A stretch of DNA of 64,000 bases from Oryzomonas sp. (lineage in GTDB: Bacteria > Desulfobacterota > Desulfuromonadia > Geobacterales > Pseudopelobacteraceae), in assembly GCA_031292255.1 (NCBI GenBank), contig JARLHN010000033.1:1-64000 (forward strand), in the 5' to 3' direction. How positions within the stretch are numbered: position 1 is the first letter of the stretch; each line of letters opens with the position of its first letter. This document shows positions 62,421-64,000 of the stretch, piece after piece. The notes under the pieces were generated by a model. It was given only the letters and a program-made list of their open reading frames with translations, searched no databases and was not told the DNA's origin. A program made the position numbers and the translations under genes.

Positions 62421-64000
62421 ATGTTTGACAACGTATGGCTGATCCCGCTCTTCCCCTTCATCGGCTTCCTGATCAACGGCCTGTTGGGGAAAAAGATCAA
62501 GAACGAGACCGTCATCGGTGGTATCGGCGCATTTGCCGTGCTCTGTTCGTTCATCGTTTCCTGCATGACCATACTCAATCTCCTGTCCTTGCCAGGTGAG
62601 GAACGGGTGGCGAATGTCAAGTTGTTCACCTGGATCACCTCAGGCCATTTCAACGCCGACATTGCCTTTCTGATCGATCCGCTTTCATGCGTAATGATCA
62701 TGATCGTCACGGGCGTCGGCTTCCTGATCCATCTTTACTCCATCGGCTACATGCATGGCGAAGAGGGCTTCTACCGCTTTTTCGCCTACTTGAACCTGTT
62801 CATGTTTTCCATGCTCCTCCTGGTGCTGGGCAACAACCTGCTCCTGATGTTCGTGGGCTGGGAGGGTGTCGGACTCTGCTCTTACCTCCTGATCGGCTAC
62901 TACTTCCACAAGAAGTCGGCCGGCGATGCCGGCAAGAAGGCATTCGTCATGAACCGCGTCGGCGACTTCGGCTTTCTGCTGGGCGTCTTCACCCTGTTCT
63001 GGTACATGGGGCAGAATCATAACATTTGGACCATCCAGTTCACCGAATTGGCCGCCAACTCCCATCTCCTGCCGACCGGGGGCGTCGTCACGGTGATCAC
63101 GCTCTGCTTCTTCGTCGGCGCGACCGGCAAGTCGGCCCAGATCCCGCTCTACACCTGGCTGCCGGACGCCATGGAAGGCCCGACCCCCGTTTCCGCCCTG
63201 ATCCACGCGGCCACCATGGTCACCGCCGGTGTCTACATGATCGGCCGCATGAACTATCTTTTCATCCGCTCCCCTGAAACCCTGATGGTCATCGCCGTGG
63301 TCGGCGCATGTACCGCCCTGTTTGCCGCCACCATCGGCACGGCCCAGAACGATATCAAACGCGTGCTGGCTTACTCCACCGTTTCCCAGCTTGGTTACAT
63401 GTTCCTGGCCATGGGGTCCGGCGCCTTTGCCGCCGGCATCTTCCACCTCATGACCCACGCGTTCTTCAAGGCCTGCCTGTTCCTCGGTTCCGGAGCGGTG
63501 ATACATTCCATGCACCACGCCCTGCATCACGCCCACTCTCACGACGATGCCCAGGACATGCGCAACATGGGCGGGCTGAGATCCAAGATGCCGCTGACGT
63601 TCCTGACGTTCCTGCTGGCAACCATCGCTATTTCCGGCATACCGGGCTTCTCCGGCTTCTTCTCCAAGGACGAGATTCTGTGGCAGGCATTCTCCAACCC
63701 GCACCACGGCCAGCTGAACTACCTGCTGTGGGGCATGGGCGCCGTTGCCGCCGGTTTGACCGCCTTCTATATGTTCCGCCTGGTGTTCATGACGTTCTTC
63801 GGCGAATGCCGCATTACCCCCAAGGCCAAGGATCATCTGCATGAATCGCCCATGGTGATCGTAATCCCCCTGATCGTGCTGGCCGCCCTGTCGGTTGTGG
63901 GCGGTTACATCGGCCTGCCGAAGGTGATCGGTGAACTGTTCGGCGGTATCCCCAACTATTTTGAACACTACCTGGAGCCGGTCTTCAGGCTTTCGGAAGA
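62421..64000 (+). CDS. nuoL: NADH-quinone oxidoreductase subunit L (3' end outside window)
   Basis: The antiporter-like proton-pumping subunit at the distal membrane arm; the first 526 codons are present and the frame is open to the window end. AAAAGGAGTCTTAC precedes the ATG. MFVGWEGVGLCSYLLIGYYF has the key Glu, ATGKSAQIPLYTWLPDAMEGPTPVSALIHAATMVTAGVYMIGR is the proton-antiporter core with the conserved Lys, and FKACLFLGSGAVIHSMHHALHH the next signature. nuoM and nuoN are expected to follow outside the window. Confidence 0.97.
   Translation, partial: MFDNVWLIPLFPFIGFLINGLLGKKIKNETVIGGIGAFAVLCSFIVSCMTILNLLSLPGEERVANVKLFTWITSGHFNADIAFLIDPLSCVMIMIVTGVGFLIHLYSIGYMHGEEGFYRFFAYLNLFMFSMLLLVLGNNLLLMFVGWEGVGLCSYLLIGYYFHKKSAGDAGKKAFVMNRVGDFGFLLGVFTLFWYMGQNHNIWTIQFTELAANSHLLPTGGVVTVITLCFFVGATGKSAQIPLYTWLPDAMEGPTPVSALIHAATMVTAGVYMIGRMNYLFIRSPETLMVIAVVGACTALFAATIGTAQNDIKRVLAYSTVSQLGYMFLAMGSGAFAAGIFHLMTHAFFKACLFLGSGAVIHSMHHALHHAHSHDDAQDMRNMGGLRSKMPLTFLTFLLATIAISGIPGFSGFFSKDEILWQAFSNPHHGQLNYLLWGMGAVAAGLTAFYMFRLVFMTFFGECRITPKAKDHLHESPMVIVIPLIVLAALSVVGGYIGLPKVIGELFGGIPNYFEHYLEPVFRLSE

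Noticed and set aside
62685-63968. 427-codon minus-strand frame opposite nuoL
   Set aside because: Shadow with His/Gln/Gly-rich low-information sequence; nuoL is certain.

Overview
The window reads as one contiguous chromosomal stretch of a member of the Geobacterales (Desulfuromonadota, formerly Deltaproteobacteria). The basis is gene order and gene content: recA-pilT-recX-alaS-(sensor kinase)-argB-argD-argF-argG-argH as in Geobacter, a tetraheme c-type cytochrome, a bacteriohemerythrin, many c-di-GMP and chemotaxis proteins, citric-acid-type leuC/leuD, and a nuo operon whose NuoF carries extra ferredoxin domains. The genus is inferred from synteny and cannot be fixed without a database search. 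I see no rRNA, tRNA, CRISPR array, prophage or transposase gene.

Layout. 1-1350: 3' part of cheB and a bacteriohemerythrin. 1350-7065: a small regulon made of two paralogous tiny secreted proteins, a candidate small RNA, an outer-membrane porin and a PmrA/QseB-type two-component system. Four promoters here share the operator TTAAG-N6-TTAAG placed exactly 10 bp upstream of a -10 box. 7.2-13.9 kb: an RND efflux system (adaptor, pump, TolC-like channel) followed by an IclR regulator. 13.9-17.2 kb: repeats, a truncated PAS-kinase remnant, an HPt-REC-REC-GGDEF diguanylate cyclase, and a third paralogue of the small secreted family behind a Fur-box-like sequence. 17.5-22.5 kb: S4 protein, hemE, a VOC protein, a WbuC cupin, a secreted SH3-like protein, an aminotransferase gene behind an alanine-codon-rich attenuator, and tatA on the minus strand. 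22.9-28 kb: a chemoreceptor, leuD/leuC and a LysR regulator (the last three on the minus strand). 28.3-31.5 kb: larB-larC-cinA, translationally coupled. 31.8-38.4 kb: recA, pilT, recX, alaS and a REC-histidine kinase. 38.4-48.8 kb: the arginine genes argB, D, F, G, H interrupted by a PilZ protein and a tetraheme cytochrome, then exeA/gspB-like genes and a lipoprotein. 49-52.2 kb (minus strand): F0 genes atpZ-atpI-atpB-atpE and hemL. 52.4-64 kb: nuoA-B-C-D-E-F-G-H-I-J-K-L, with nuoL cut by the window end.

The intergenic spaces are rich in repeats. A mosaic family with ends like ATTCCRRTTTCAAATCAAA occurs five times. A pyrimidine-rich palindromic element (ACCACCCCC...GGGGTGGT) occurs twice. A 56-bp direct repeat starts on the argF stop codon, and short hairpins with an AAACT loop occur twice.

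The strongest unexplained signals are (i) the four-promoter TTAAG-N6-TTAAG regulon with its CLLxSxNC secreted proteins and candidate sRNA, and (ii) the alanine leader-peptide attenuator in front of the aminotransferase gene at 20960.
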